From: an uncultured Alteromonadaceae bacterium | Lineage (GTDB): Bacteria; Pseudomonadota; Gammaproteobacteria; Enterobacterales; Alteromonadaceae | NCBI GenBank assembly: GCA_913056495.1 | Contig: CAJXMO010000011.1 | Location: 93,847 to 157,846 of the forward strand | Length of the DNA stretch: 64,000 nt | Direction of reading: 5' to 3' | Shown here: positions 18,001 through 26,093 of the stretch, piece after piece | How positions within the stretch are numbered: position 1 is the stretch's first letter | Layout: each line of letters opens with the position of its first letter | Translations under genes and position numbers: made by a program | The notes under the pieces: generated by a model | What the model saw: only the letters and a program-made list of their open reading frames with translations | Told to the model about the DNA's origin: nothing | The model's database searches: none

Positions 18001-18606
18001 ATTAATCTGGCCGCAATTGAAGAATATGAGCATCAGTCCGAGCGTAAGCAGTATCTGGATGCCCAGCATCAGGATTTAATTTCGGCGCTGGACACACTCG
18101 AAGATGCAATTCGTAAAATTGACAGAGAAACCAAAGCTAAGTTCAGAGATACCTTTGAAGCGGTAAATCAAGACCTGCAGCAGCTATTTCCTAAGGTATT
18201 TGGCGGTGGTGCAGCTTGGCTTGAACTGACGGATGATGACTTATTAGAAACCGGGGTCACAATTATGGCTCGACCTCCGGGTAAACGAAATAGTACAATT
18301 CACTTACTTTCGGGTGGAGAAAAAGCGTTAACCGCATTATCATTGGTGTTTGCTATCTTCAGGTTGAATCCGGCACCTTTTTGCATGCTGGATGAAGTAG
18401 ATGCACCGCTGGACGATGCGAACGTCGGGCGTTTTTGTCGGTTGGTTCAGGAAATGTCAGAATCCGTGCAGTTTATTTTTATTTCGCATAATAAAATTGC
18501 AATGGAAATGGCAACCCACTTAGTGGGGGTAACTATGCAGGAACCGGGTGTTTCCAGAATGGTTGCTGTGGATATTGATAAAGCTATTGAGTTAGCAGAA
18601 TTATAA
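15058..18606 (+). CDS. smc: SMC, chromosome segregation ATPase
   Basis: A protein of 1182 residues with full SMC architecture. The Walker A GPNGCGKSN is at 31-39, followed by a long coiled coil rich in Gln/Glu (~170-500). A hinge domain lies around ~500-650, then a second coiled coil. The C-terminal ATPase half has the signature LSGGEKALTALS and Walker B CMLDEVDAPLD. SMC works with ScpA and ScpB to condense and individualise chromosomes, replacing MukBEF, which is absent from this lineage. The scp genes are not in this window. The gene starts 161 bases from the divergent cysZ, and 24 bases separate it from zipA, so the two are likely one transcript. Confidence 0.97.
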   Translation: MRLKQIKLAGFKSFVDPTTVPFPAQMTAIVGPNGCGKSNIIDAVRWVLGESSAKNLRGDAMTDVIFNGSSARKPVSQASIELVFDNSSGRLEGEYANYNEISVKRSVNRDPTSQYLLNGSKCRKKDITDLFLGTGLGPRSYSIIEQGMISRLIESKPQELRLFIEEAAGISKYKERRRETENRIRHTRENLERLEDVISELQQQLEKLQRQAAAAKRFKDLKQKERQFKSELNVLKWQRLNGQAEALDSQIKQLELELEQLVASQRGDESKLNQLKIEQFQARQKLEEMTQSLFRHTQEVSRAEQNLVHYKAQKAQLIEQQNKYSVSQTQLIQELSQAEQNLMQSRAELEETEPDLEICHETLAQIEHNIDAAEQAYQQANQQWSEQSKGFYQLETQLKSMQASYQALQQRLSGEKQRLDVSQNRLAELTQQQQSGTLEQISEEKSIAQTRVEAIQEQIAQAEDQLQVDLSARNAKQRERQALVGHIQTLEAEITSLNVLIKKQTIDHQQGTEDWLKQHHLNEGLNLYQAIEVEAGWEQAVDTVLKQWQKAYLVKQRLPIETDALPAQNIYLISSDNEQAQVELNALQGNIKKSQHASLASKVKAPLSIKHILSTIAVAETQTQMQVLYDKIQKTDEPAHLGFNSVINAQGVWQGLGWQIFSAPEQDNIFALKQELAQCEQSLSDKQSVLAELTHALERCEQASERTQTELKNNRQSLQSAQQQNYQLDSQYQSEKAKLDYQAEQKQQLEQDIENIEQSIELAIAQSLDLEMQIETLQTELAEYEDNHQNSQQALQASQQNLKDLQQQRESQLQTQYQTKLKVEQIGHQIQTHQTKLESTRDKLEQIEVEQEETAGRLLELEEPMQSEAEKVQLLIEQKAEDEAQKSLIADELAEVEFILSDIEKGQHGLFSKQQALKDEINRLQLDQEGYRVRARSVLEVLGDLNTNLRQVLETLDPDAEEDEWQKQLDKTTQAISRLGAINLAAIEEYEHQSERKQYLDAQHQDLISALDTLEDAIRKIDRETKAKFRDTFEAVNQDLQQLFPKVFGGGAAWLELTDDDLLETGVTIMARPPGKRNSTIHLLSGGEKALTALSLVFAIFRLNPAPFCMLDEVDAPLDDANVGRFCRLVQEMSESVQFIFISHNKIAMEMATHLVGVTMQEPGVSRMVAVDIDKAIELAEL

Positions 18607-18630
18607 TAATTTAAACTAAATAGGTTAAAC

Positions 18631-19569
18631 ATGGCTGAAGAATTACGTATTGTTTTTATGGTGTTAGGCTTTATTGCGATTATCGCCTTAGTCGTGCATG
18701 GTTTTTATACCGTACGTAAAAATAAAAAAGTGTCAGAACAAACTTTTGTAGAAGACAGTCAAGCCCAGGCAGAAGATGACGTTGAATTTGTTTCTAAAGC
18801 CCGAGTGGTAGGACGCACTCAATCGGAAGCTGACAGTGCTGCTCCGGCTGAAAAAACTGACAAAAGCATTACATCCGCATTTAAAGACAGCATTAACCGG
18901 ATTAAAGCGGAAAAAGAAGCGCCAGCAAAAGAGCGCGTTGAGCCGGGTTTAGACGCAACTCAAATGCAAATAGAGTTGCCGGAAGAAGACGATTTAGCTT
19001 TTAGCGCTAAAAATGAAGAACCGGATATCAGTGAGCAAATTGTAGCGCGCGAAAGTTCACCTGAACAACAAACCGAACTGGAAATAGACGCAGAGCAGCC
19101 TGAACCGCAAGCGGAAAAACAAGAAAAATCTTCAGCTTTACCGGAAGAAGTTCTGATTTTAAATGTGGTTTCACCGCAAGGGCAGGTGATGTCAGGGGCG
19201 GTATTATTACCCACTTTGCTAACTTTAGGTTTTAAATTTGGTGAATTTAATATTTTTCACCGCCATGAAGATGATTCAGGCTCAGGCGAAGTGTTATTTA
19301 GTCTAGCGAATATGTTTAACCCAGGTACTTTTGATATTGATAATATAGAGCAGTTCACGACGCAAGGCGTTTCATTGTTTTTGAGCTTGCCGGTGAGTGC
19401 TGACTCAACAGCCACTTTTAATATGATGCACAATGCTGCGAAAAAAATAGCCGCAGAATTTGATGGACAGGTGCTTGATGGCCAGCGCAATGTATTAACC
19501 CGGCAAACCCTTCAGCATTATGTTGAGCGCATTCGTGAATTTGAACGTAAACAACTGCTCACTAAATAA
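18631..19569 (+). CDS. zipA: ZipA, FtsZ-anchoring cell-division protein
   Basis: A protein of 312 residues with the ZipA layout. An N-terminal membrane anchor (~5-27) is followed by a charged KNKK stretch. An acidic, Glu/Pro/Gln-rich linker spans ~40-170. A C-terminal FtsZ-binding domain (~172-305) starts ILNVVSPQGQVMSGAVLLPT and contains the FHRHED and MFNPGTFD motifs. ZipA tethers FtsZ polymers to the inner membrane at the septum. In most relatives ligA follows directly, but here a terminator-like hairpin and a SirB1-family gene follow. Confidence 0.95.
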   Translation: MAEELRIVFMVLGFIAIIALVVHGFYTVRKNKKVSEQTFVEDSQAQAEDDVEFVSKARVVGRTQSEADSAAPAEKTDKSITSAFKDSINRIKAEKEAPAKERVEPGLDATQMQIELPEEDDLAFSAKNEEPDISEQIVARESSPEQQTELEIDAEQPEPQAEKQEKSSALPEEVLILNVVSPQGQVMSGAVLLPTLLTLGFKFGEFNIFHRHEDDSGSGEVLFSLANMFNPGTFDIDNIEQFTTQGVSLFLSLPVSADSTATFNMMHNAAKKIAAEFDGQVLDGQRNVLTRQTLQHYVERIREFERKQLLTK

Positions 19570-19578
19570 ATTATTTAC

Positions 19579-19634
19579 CCGGTTAATATGGCAGGCATTA
19601 AAAGCCTGCCGAATGTGAACCGGATTAATTTTTA
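19579..19634 (+). terminator. Nested-stem terminator after zipA
   Basis: An inner hairpin GGCAGGC-(7)-GCCTGCC is enclosed by outer arms CCGGTT and AACCGG, and is followed by ATTAATTTTTAAG. It begins ten bases after the zipA stop, where the smc-zipA transcript would end. Confidence 0.65.
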
Positions 19635-19710
19635 AGTCTGGCTTGAAAACGCTAGCTCAAACCCCAATATCAAATATTGTAGTTTTTTGTATTAATGATT
19701 GAGGTTTGAG

Positions 19711-20490
19711 TTGCATTCTCCTGTTTATTCACAATTAGATTTACTCCGCTGTGTTTTACCCCCTTCCGAGATTGAACAGGCAGAAATAAAGTATCATCAG
19801 TTATCCACTGAAGCGGCTGAATTGCTCGATGGTATGGAGCACCCTGTCGATAAAATCCAGGCCCTGTTAGACTTTTTCTATTTTGATAAATTGTTCTGCT
19901 TGTCGATTAACCAGCCACATGATGCCGGCCATAATCTGGCGACTGGTTTGTTATATCATTGCGCGGCTACACCCGTATTAGCGGTTATTTTAGTGGATTT
20001 ATTCAGGCAATCTGGCTTTACCGCAGAGCCTATTATGGCTAAACAAGGTGCCATTGTACGGATTACACTGGCGAACAATCAGTTTATTTTTATTAAAGCG
20101 GATGATGGCGCAAGTTTTGACTGGCATGAAGTTGAGCAATTTCTGGAACTGACAGATAAACAAAAAGAAAAAGTGAAAGGTCCGTCTGATTTAGAGATGG
20201 CCGAAGATGATGACTTAGATGCTTTGTTGTTAAATCTATTTAAAGCGGAACTGATTGAACTGGGTATGTTTGAACATGCTTTTCAGGTTTCACAAGCCCT
20301 GTTAGACATTGACCCTGACAATCCATATGAGCGTCGGGACCGTGGTTTTTTATTACAACAGATGGATTGTGATAATCTTGCAGTGGCGGATTATGAGTTT
20401 TTTATTGAGCAGTGCCCAAAAGACCCCTTAGCTCAGGTACTCAAAACTCAGCTGTCTGATATGCAAAATAACCATAGAGATTTGCATTAG
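19711..20490 (+). CDS. SirB1 family protein (transglutaminase-like with TPR region)
   Basis: A protein of 259 residues of the SirB1 family. The N-terminal part has the transglutaminase-like fold segment with FFYFDKLFC and the CAATPVLAVILVDLFRQSGF stretch. The C-terminal part is TPR-like (FEHAFQVSQALLDIDPDNPYERRDRGFLL). No ATG is available at the homologous start. The TTG at 19711 is chosen because GAGG lies six bases before it, while an in-frame TTG at 19699 lacks such a site. The biochemical role of SirB1 is unknown. It usually travels with prfA and prmC, so its place after zipA is unusual. Confidence 0.85.
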   Translation: MHSPVYSQLDLLRCVLPPSEIEQAEIKYHQLSTEAAELLDGMEHPVDKIQALLDFFYFDKLFCLSINQPHDAGHNLATGLLYHCAATPVLAVILVDLFRQSGFTAEPIMAKQGAIVRITLANNQFIFIKADDGASFDWHEVEQFLELTDKQKEKVKGPSDLEMAEDDDLDALLLNLFKAELIELGMFEHAFQVSQALLDIDPDNPYERRDRGFLLQQMDCDNLAVADYEFFIEQCPKDPLAQVLKTQLSDMQNNHRDLH

Positions 20491-20527
20491 TTGACTCATG
20501 TGAGCGGATGAATAGCGCAAGATAAAT

Positions 20528-20552
20528 AAAAAGGGGATTGAATCCCCTTTTT
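20528..20552. terminator. Bidirectional terminator between sirB1-like gene and ebo operon
   Basis: The stem AAAAGGGGATT / AATCCCCTTTT has an almost absent loop and A/T runs on both sides. It can stop the plus-strand transcript of the SirB1-family gene and may also stop read-through from the ebo operon on the minus strand. Confidence 0.8.
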
Positions 20553-20569
20553 ATTTTCGTGTCTATTTT

Positions 20570-20704
20570 CATTGAAAGTATAAGTTCAATGGAAACCTTG
20601 GTTTCAAATAGGTTAATCATCAGCCAAGCAAGGGCTAACCTGTACCTAAAATGCTATAAATAATAAGATACCTCAGGGGTAGGCCGTTAGTAGGCCATAA
20701 CCCG
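20570..20704. repeat. Run of short inverted repeats downstream of eboF
   Basis: Three or four small hairpins stand in a row in the 3' region of the ebo operon: CATTGAA-(8)-TTCAATG at 20570-20591, GAAACC-TT-GGTTTC at 20592-20605, AGGTTA...TAACCT at 20610-20641, and GGGT-a-GGCC...GGCC-ata-ACCC at about 20678-20703. The last one holds the direct repeat TAGGCC twice. This could be a structured 3' UTR, a small RNA, or chance. Confidence 0.4.
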
Positions 20705-20732
20705 ATAATTTCAAAGCTGTTTTATCACTGCT

Positions 20733-22112
20733 TTATTGCTTAAAATGGCGGTAAATTAAATCAAATACGTCAGTCATTTGGTACTTTTTATCAGGCTCGG
20801 CTAAATGCTTGGGCAGGATTAATACAGGCCCTTGCTCTGGATTATCGACACAGCGGCCGTGGCTGCCTTTAACTAAAGTCGGATCAAGCGGGATAACATC
20901 CATTAACATTCTGAACCCCAGCTTTTTCTTAATCAGTTTGCCAATGACTTTGAGCACCGGAAATTTGATTTTCGGATCGATATACATCTCAACCGGGTCG
21001 TAACCGGGTTTACGGTGAATATCGACGGTGCGGGCAAAATCAGGCGCTTTATTATCATCCAGCCAATAATAATAACTAAACCAGGCATTTTCTGTGGAGA
21101 TAGCAACCAGATCGCCGCTTCGCTCATGATTAATGTTTAATGCTTGCTGCTCGGTCTTATCCAGTACTTGCTCAATATGTGGCGTATTTAATAGCAGCTG
21201 TTTGATTTCATCAAAACGGTTTTTGTTATTGATATAAATATGAGCGATTTGATGATCAGCGACGGCAAATGCATCAGATGCGCCGCAGTCTAAATTTTCA
21301 AACCCTTTGGTTTCGCGCACTTTGATAAAATCATGCTGGCGTAAAATCTGATTCACCGGGATAACATGCTCCACATCGGTAATGCCATATTCAGATACAA
21401 TTAAAAACTCGGGTGAGTAGGGTGATAAGCCGTCAATTAACTGGCCGACCACTTCATCTATCGCTTCAATATCCCGGCCGATATCCGGGTGTTTAGGCCC
21501 AATTTTTTGCAGGTTATAATCTAAATGTGGCAGGTAAACCAGCTGTAAATCGGGCTGGTTTTGTTTGAACTCCTCAACCGCAGCTTGCGCAATCCAGCGG
21601 CTTGCGCCAATACCGGCTTTTGGCCCCCAAAAATTAAAAAATGGAAAAATTCCAATTTTATCTTCAATGCCCTGATGCAAACCATTAGGTGATGAATACA
21701 AATCAAATAATTTGCCGCCATCGGCTAAATAATGCGGCCTGGGCGTTATACTATTATCAACATTGGCGTACATGTTATACCACCAAAATAATTTTGATAC
21801 TTTAAAGCCGGGCTGTTCGCGCTTTAAGACATCCCATATTTTATCGCTTTGTACCAGTTGGTTTGCTTGTTTCCAAAATCCGACTTCTGCCAGGTCTTTA
21901 AAATACCAGCCGTTGCCAACAATGCCATGCTCATCAGCGGTTTTACCGGTTAACATGGCACTTTGTGCTGTCGTGGTGACTGCCGGAAAGACATCTTTAA
22001 GTGGACTGGCCTGATATCCTTTATTGATCAGTTTATTTAAGTTGGGTGTATGCTGGCCCAGCATATAAGGGCTGAGTCCGACAATATTAAGTACGATAAG
22101 GGGTGCTGGCAT
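20733..22112 (-). CDS. eboF: EboF, alkaline-phosphatase-superfamily (nucleotide pyrophosphatase-like) protein
   Basis: A protein of 459 residues. The nucleophile region FPAVTTTAQSAMLTG (Thr46) and the following EHGIVGNGWYF are typical of type I phosphodiesterase/nucleotide pyrophosphatase relatives, as is a late GSHG. Other canonical metal ligands are changed. The first IDGL motif reads IVGL (Val11 for Asp). The D-x-x-x-H motif is D198-YNL-Q202. The SDHG motif is SEYG (Glu241, Tyr242). The enzyme may therefore bind fewer or different metals, or act as a binding protein. It is the last gene of the ebo operon, 23 bases after eboE. No signal peptide is visible. Confidence 0.85.
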   Translation of the reverse strand: MPAPLIVLNIVGLSPYMLGQHTPNLNKLINKGYQASPLKDVFPAVTTTAQSAMLTGKTADEHGIVGNGWYFKDLAEVGFWKQANQLVQSDKIWDVLKREQPGFKVSKLFWWYNMYANVDNSITPRPHYLADGGKLFDLYSSPNGLHQGIEDKIGIFPFFNFWGPKAGIGASRWIAQAAVEEFKQNQPDLQLVYLPHLDYNLQKIGPKHPDIGRDIEAIDEVVGQLIDGLSPYSPEFLIVSEYGITDVEHVIPVNQILRQHDFIKVRETKGFENLDCGASDAFAVADHQIAHIYINNKNRFDEIKQLLLNTPHIEQVLDKTEQQALNINHERSGDLVAISTENAWFSYYYWLDDNKAPDFARTVDIHRKPGYDPVEMYIDPKIKFPVLKVIGKLIKKKLGFRMLMDVIPLDPTLVKGSHGRCVDNPEQGPVLILPKHLAEPDKKYQMTDVFDLIYRHFKQ

Positions 22113-22135
22113 AGCTAACTCTGTTATTAATCGGT

Positions 22136-23419
22136 TTATGTTTGCGCAGTTGATTCGGTAATTAATTCACGCTGCTTCATTTGTTTTGCCAGCCAGTTTA
22201 ATTCGTCTGCTAAGCCGGAAATTAAATCAGCTTGCTGGCTGTTATTATGACTGGTTAAATATTGCAGCCAGGTATAAGTTTCAATTTCTAAATAAGGGTT
22301 AAAGCCCGGGTGCTGCTGAAGATAATCGAGACATTTTAAAATGCCGGTTTGAGTAGTATTAACCGTTAATCCGTTATTTAATTTAAGCTCGGTTAAGTGC
22401 ACCGGAACATGATAATGCAGATTGCAAATAACGGGCTCGTCAGCCTTACTTAATTGATTAAAACCAGTGAGTAGCGGCTCTGGTGCTAAATCGTCAATAT
22501 GTAGTAAAGTGTCTCCAACTTTTAATTTGCACTGGTGCAAAAATTTTTCATCTTTAAATAACTGACATAACGACAGGCAATCCTGTTCACTGGATAAAGT
22601 AGCTGAAATCGCATTCGAAATTTGAATTTTACAGATTTGAATACCTGCAGTTTGGATAATGGCCAGTGATTGGGCAATGTCTTCATGCATGACTGCCTGA
22701 TGGCAGGTATCAAAACAGCAGCCGATATAGTTGAGAATATCAGTTTTGTGCAAACCTTTATTCGCGGCGGCCGGTAATAAATCCTGTTCAAAAAAGCGAA
22801 TAAAATCCTGAGTATTTTCAAGTACACAATCCGGCTCCATTTCTATTCCGATTTGCACTCTGACTTGTTGATTTTCTTCCAGACTTTTTAAAAATTGAGC
22901 CAGTTCAATTAAATTGCTCAGGGCTCGCTGGTGTTGATCCGCTGTCCAGCCATCGGCATAGGCTAAAGGCAGGGTGGAAATAGCCGCTAAACGAATTGGT
23001 TTACCTTGGTGGTTGCTTATCTGACGGGCATTTTCGGACACTTCAGTCGCTAACAATTGAGCCAGCTGTTGGGTGTATTGCAGGCGCTCAGTTTCAGCCC
23101 AGGTGGGTAAATAAACTTTTTGTTTAACCACTTTCTGATGAAAGTTACCATATGGAAAACCGTTTAGACTGGTTAACTCAAGTTTGCAATCGGCTAAATT
23201 ACGGCGAAATTTAAGCACTTCATTTTGACTGTTATTGAGCTCACGGACGGCCGCTGAGGCGAGCCATAAACCTGAAGCCATCGCATTGAGCCTTCGCTTT
23301 TTACGAACCGGATTAAACCAGTTAAGAATATTTTGGTTAACCTGTTCCAGTTCACTGCCTGGGTGAACATTGCTGCAATAAGCCAGCTCCTGCAATTGCC
23401 ACTGATGATTTGACTGCAT
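22136..23419 (-). CDS. eboE: EboE, metabolite-traffic protein (TIM-barrel/xylose-isomerase-like)
   Basis: A protein of 427 residues with an overall TIM-barrel character. The diagnostic EboE stretch NGFPYGNFHQKVVKQKVYLPTW lies at ~85-107 and is quoted only to locate it. A barrel-strand motif CCFDTCHQAVMHED (~238-251) provides His/Asp/Glu residues suited to metal binding. EboE is found only within ebo clusters, and its reaction is not known. In cyanobacteria the cluster is needed for a scytonemin precursor to reach the periplasm. Here it sits between eboB and eboF on the same strand, with a 63-base gap before it. Confidence 0.85.
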   Translation of the reverse strand: MQSNHQWQLQELAYCSNVHPGSELEQVNQNILNWFNPVRKKRRLNAMASGLWLASAAVRELNNSQNEVLKFRRNLADCKLELTSLNGFPYGNFHQKVVKQKVYLPTWAETERLQYTQQLAQLLATEVSENARQISNHQGKPIRLAAISTLPLAYADGWTADQHQRALSNLIELAQFLKSLEENQQVRVQIGIEMEPDCVLENTQDFIRFFEQDLLPAAANKGLHKTDILNYIGCCFDTCHQAVMHEDIAQSLAIIQTAGIQICKIQISNAISATLSSEQDCLSLCQLFKDEKFLHQCKLKVGDTLLHIDDLAPEPLLTGFNQLSKADEPVICNLHYHVPVHLTELKLNNGLTVNTTQTGILKCLDYLQQHPGFNPYLEIETYTWLQYLTSHNNSQQADLISGLADELNWLAKQMKQRELITESTAQT

Positions 23420-23482
23420 AAAATAATCTGGTGTTGAAAGTGAAGATTAAACAAAGCGGGCAATTGGCCCGCATTTGAATGG

Positions 23483-24364
23483 CTATTTTTCGATAATGGG
23501 ATCTTGCCCTCGGGTGACCCGGTTATCGTTAAACGTTTTGGTTTGGTCAATCAGCGGTTTTTTCACCATATCAATTGAAATACGGCCACTTTGTGCAAAA
23601 AAGTTAATTGGATTGTTAAAGGTTACAATTTCAACATCTTGCTCGCTAAAACCGGACGCTCGCATATGCTGTGCGGTTTTAGGGACTTTTAACGGGTCAC
23701 TGATCCCCCAGTCGGCTGCGCTGTTCACGACCATTTTTTCAGTACCGTATTGTTTTAATAAATTTACCATACGGGGTTCAGACATTTTTGTATTTGGATA
23801 AATACTGTGTCCACGCCAGCAACCGGTTTCTAATACTAAAGGCAGGGTTTGTTCATTTAAGTGATCAACCAATACCATTTCTTCGTTGATACCGCTTTCT
23901 TTAATCGCTGCAATGGTGCGTTTGGTGCCATTGACTTTATCTCTGTGTGGCGTATGTATCAGCACAGGTAAATCCAGATTTTTAGCCAGCTCTAATTGCT
24001 CCATTAAAAATCTGTCTTCTTCCGGTGTCATATCGTCATAGCCAATTTCGCCTACGCCCACAACATTATCTTTTTGGCAGTAACGCGGAAGTATTTTCAT
24101 TACGGCTTCCGCCAGTTCTACGTCGTTTGACTCTTTTGGGTTTAAACCCATGGTGCAAAAATGCATAATGCCAAATTGCGATGCTCGGAAATGTTCCCAG
24201 CCAATTAAAGTATCAAAATAATCAATAAACGAACCGACTTGTGTTCTGGGTTGACCAAGCCAGAAGGCTGGCTCTATAACGCCGATAATCCCAGCTTCTG
24301 CCATGTTTTGGTAGTCGTCTGTGGTGCGGGATAACATGTGAATGTGTGGATCAAAATAGTTCAT
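23483..24364 (-). CDS. eboB: EboB, TatD-like metal-dependent hydrolase
   Basis: A protein of 293 residues of the amidohydrolase superfamily. It has the N-terminal metal pair His7-x-His9 (DPHIHM), a VGVGEIGYDD strand with a glutamate ligand, LVLIHTPHRD-type and LVDHLNE histidines, and a late NSAADWGISD aspartate. It is therefore probably a functional metallohydrolase. Its substrate in ebo clusters is unknown. Of two ATGs six bases apart, the inner one at 24364 is preferred. The AAGGA ribosome-binding site abuts the outer ATG directly but is well placed for the inner one. It follows eboA by 14-20 bases. Confidence 0.88.
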   Translation of the reverse strand: MNYFDPHIHMLSRTTDDYQNMAEAGIIGVIEPAFWLGQPRTQVGSFIDYFDTLIGWEHFRASQFGIMHFCTMGLNPKESNDVELAEAVMKILPRYCQKDNVVGVGEIGYDDMTPEEDRFLMEQLELAKNLDLPVLIHTPHRDKVNGTKRTIAAIKESGINEEMVLVDHLNEQTLPLVLETGCWRGHSIYPNTKMSEPRMVNLLKQYGTEKMVVNSAADWGISDPLKVPKTAQHMRASGFSEQDVEIVTFNNPINFFAQSGRISIDMVKKPLIDQTKTFNDNRVTRGQDPIIEK

Positions 24365-24384
24365 AATCATTCCTTAATGACTGA

Positions 24385-25194
24385 TTAAGCGAGTAAGTGT
24401 GTGGCATTTTGCTCACTCAATACTTGCTCTATTTGTTTTTTATGGGTCGGGTCGCATGTGAAAAAATGTTGTAGATAATGAGCGACCTGAGCCCGGTTTT
24501 CATCGTCTAAATCTGCAAATTGAATGGCCAGCCAAATGGAAGCTGGCGGCACGCGGTCTGCTAAAGCTTGTTCAATCGCATATGAAAAACACATATTCGA
24601 CAATTTAACATTCAGCCTGGTATCTAACTGATTGATTGCCTGAATATCTAAACCCATAAACAGTGATTTTAAGACGAGCTGATTAAAATTTAGTTCCGGG
24701 AAAAATTGAGCCGGGTAGGGATTATTTAATGCGATGGCTGAATATTCTATCAGGCTATTACAACGACCGGCTTTTATCGCGGTTTGCACGGCTACGCCTT
24801 CAATATCGATAAATGGCAGTGATTTGAGCAGCGCACATTTTTCACTTTCATCGCCTAACTGATAATAATTTTTGAGCAGGGTTTTGAGCGATTGACCGGA
24901 TGCTTGTGAATTGTCCCTACCGACCAGTAGCTCGAGCGTATGCCCGGCTTGTGCTAACAGATACATGCGTACCAGCTCAGCTAATGTGAATGACTGAAAA
25001 GGATTGTCGAGTTCAACGGCCTGAGAGAATTTGCGCTTAACAAACACAGATTGGTTCAAAAGCTCAAGCTCTAATGCATCTGTATCGGCTTTAGTGTTAC
25101 GAATCGCTAATATAGCCTGTTCCAACCAACTTTGTTGGCTGGCTTCAAGTAAAGGCTGAATCTGTAGAATAAGTTTTTGTATGAGTTGTGTCAT
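24385..25194 (-). CDS. eboA: EboA domain-containing protein
   Basis: A protein of 269 residues, mostly helical, without signal peptide or membrane segments. I assign it to EboA from its position between eboC and eboB and from family-like features: an early WLEQAI and the segment FTLAELVRMYLLAQA, then IEGVAVQTAIKAGRCNSLIEYSAIALNNPYPAQFFPE, quoted in part to locate residues ~145-180. The function of EboA is unknown even in well-studied clusters. The start lies two bases after the eboC stop, so translation is coupled. It could act as a scaffold or carrier for the enzymes encoded around it, but this is inference. Confidence 0.8.
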   Translation of the reverse strand: MTQLIQKLILQIQPLLEASQQSWLEQAILAIRNTKADTDALELELLNQSVFVKRKFSQAVELDNPFQSFTLAELVRMYLLAQAGHTLELLVGRDNSQASGQSLKTLLKNYYQLGDESEKCALLKSLPFIDIEGVAVQTAIKAGRCNSLIEYSAIALNNPYPAQFFPELNFNQLVLKSLFMGLDIQAINQLDTRLNVKLSNMCFSYAIEQALADRVPPASIWLAIQFADLDDENRAQVAHYLQHFFTCDPTHKKQIEQVLSEQNATHLLA

Positions 25195-25196
25195 GG

Positions 25197-26093
25197 CTAG
25201 GTCATATACAAATGTTTACTTAAATATCGGCAGGGTGGCAACAAGGCCAAAATCGCAATCGCCCAAAAATAATGCCCTGCAATAGCCACCATTAATGCAT
25301 CGAGCGGAATCACCCCAATAATTAAGTACATTATCATGGCCTGAATCTTATCCGGGGTAAAGTCAAACCAAAGCGGAATCAGGCGTTTTAATAATAGCGC
25401 CAGCCAAACCAGTATCAGGCCTGCACCTATCCATAAAGTCTGCGAATCTGTTGCCAACTGGGTATAAAGCAAAGCGGCCATACTCAGCGCAGCGGCAAAC
25501 ATTAAAAATGAGGTTAACAACAGCGCTTTTTTATCTGTTGCGTGCGTTTCCTGTTTACTTAAAAATGTCAGGCCAGTGATATAAAACCAGATTGGTACAC
25601 CTAACAAGGCAATCTCCAGGTTTAGGTCCGGCTGCCAGGTTAAAACAAAACAGGCGCCTAATAACCAGTTAAAATAACGGCAAAAGCCCATCATCACAGA
25701 GCCGGCCAGGCCTTCTTTTATCAGGCTGTTATATAGCAAAATAGAGCAGGCCAGTGCGGCGCCGATATAAAAAGCGGTTAAATCTGGCCAGTTAAATGCG
25801 GCACTTAAACCAAGCCCGGTTAATAATAAGATTAATCCAAACAACCAGGCGGCTTTTAATTGAATTTGTCCACTGGGCAGCGGCCTATTCGCTCGCTCGG
25901 CTAAATCTTCTTTATAATCAAAACAATCGTTTAATGTCATACCGCCATAATAAAAGGCTAAACTGGCCAATATTAATAAGATAACAGACAGATTGAGTTG
26001 ACCTGATGAAGCAATAACAGCCGCGGCTAGTATGTTACTGAGTGCGGTCAGTCCATTAGGGGCTCTGACCAATTGTAAAATCGACTTTATCAT
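25197..26093 (-). CDS. eboC: EboC, UbiA-family prenyltransferase-like membrane protein
   Basis: A protein of 298 residues with about eight or nine membrane helices. The first UbiA aspartate motif is intact as N55-D-x-x-D59-x-x-x-D63 (NDCFDYKED), followed by RANRPLPSG, the usual signature. The second motif is weaker (TPDKIQAMIM region). UbiA enzymes attach polyprenyl or related chains to an acceptor in the membrane, so EboC may lipidate or anchor the cluster's substrate. The start overlaps the eboD stop by one base (TGATG). Confidence 0.88.
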   Translation of the reverse strand: MIKSILQLVRAPNGLTALSNILAAAVIASSGQLNLSVILLILASLAFYYGGMTLNDCFDYKEDLAERANRPLPSGQIQLKAAWLFGLILLLTGLGLSAAFNWPDLTAFYIGAALACSILLYNSLIKEGLAGSVMMGFCRYFNWLLGACFVLTWQPDLNLEIALLGVPIWFYITGLTFLSKQETHATDKKALLLTSFLMFAAALSMAALLYTQLATDSQTLWIGAGLILVWLALLLKRLIPLWFDFTPDKIQAMIMYLIIGVIPLDALMVAIAGHYFWAIAILALLPPCRYLSKHLYMT

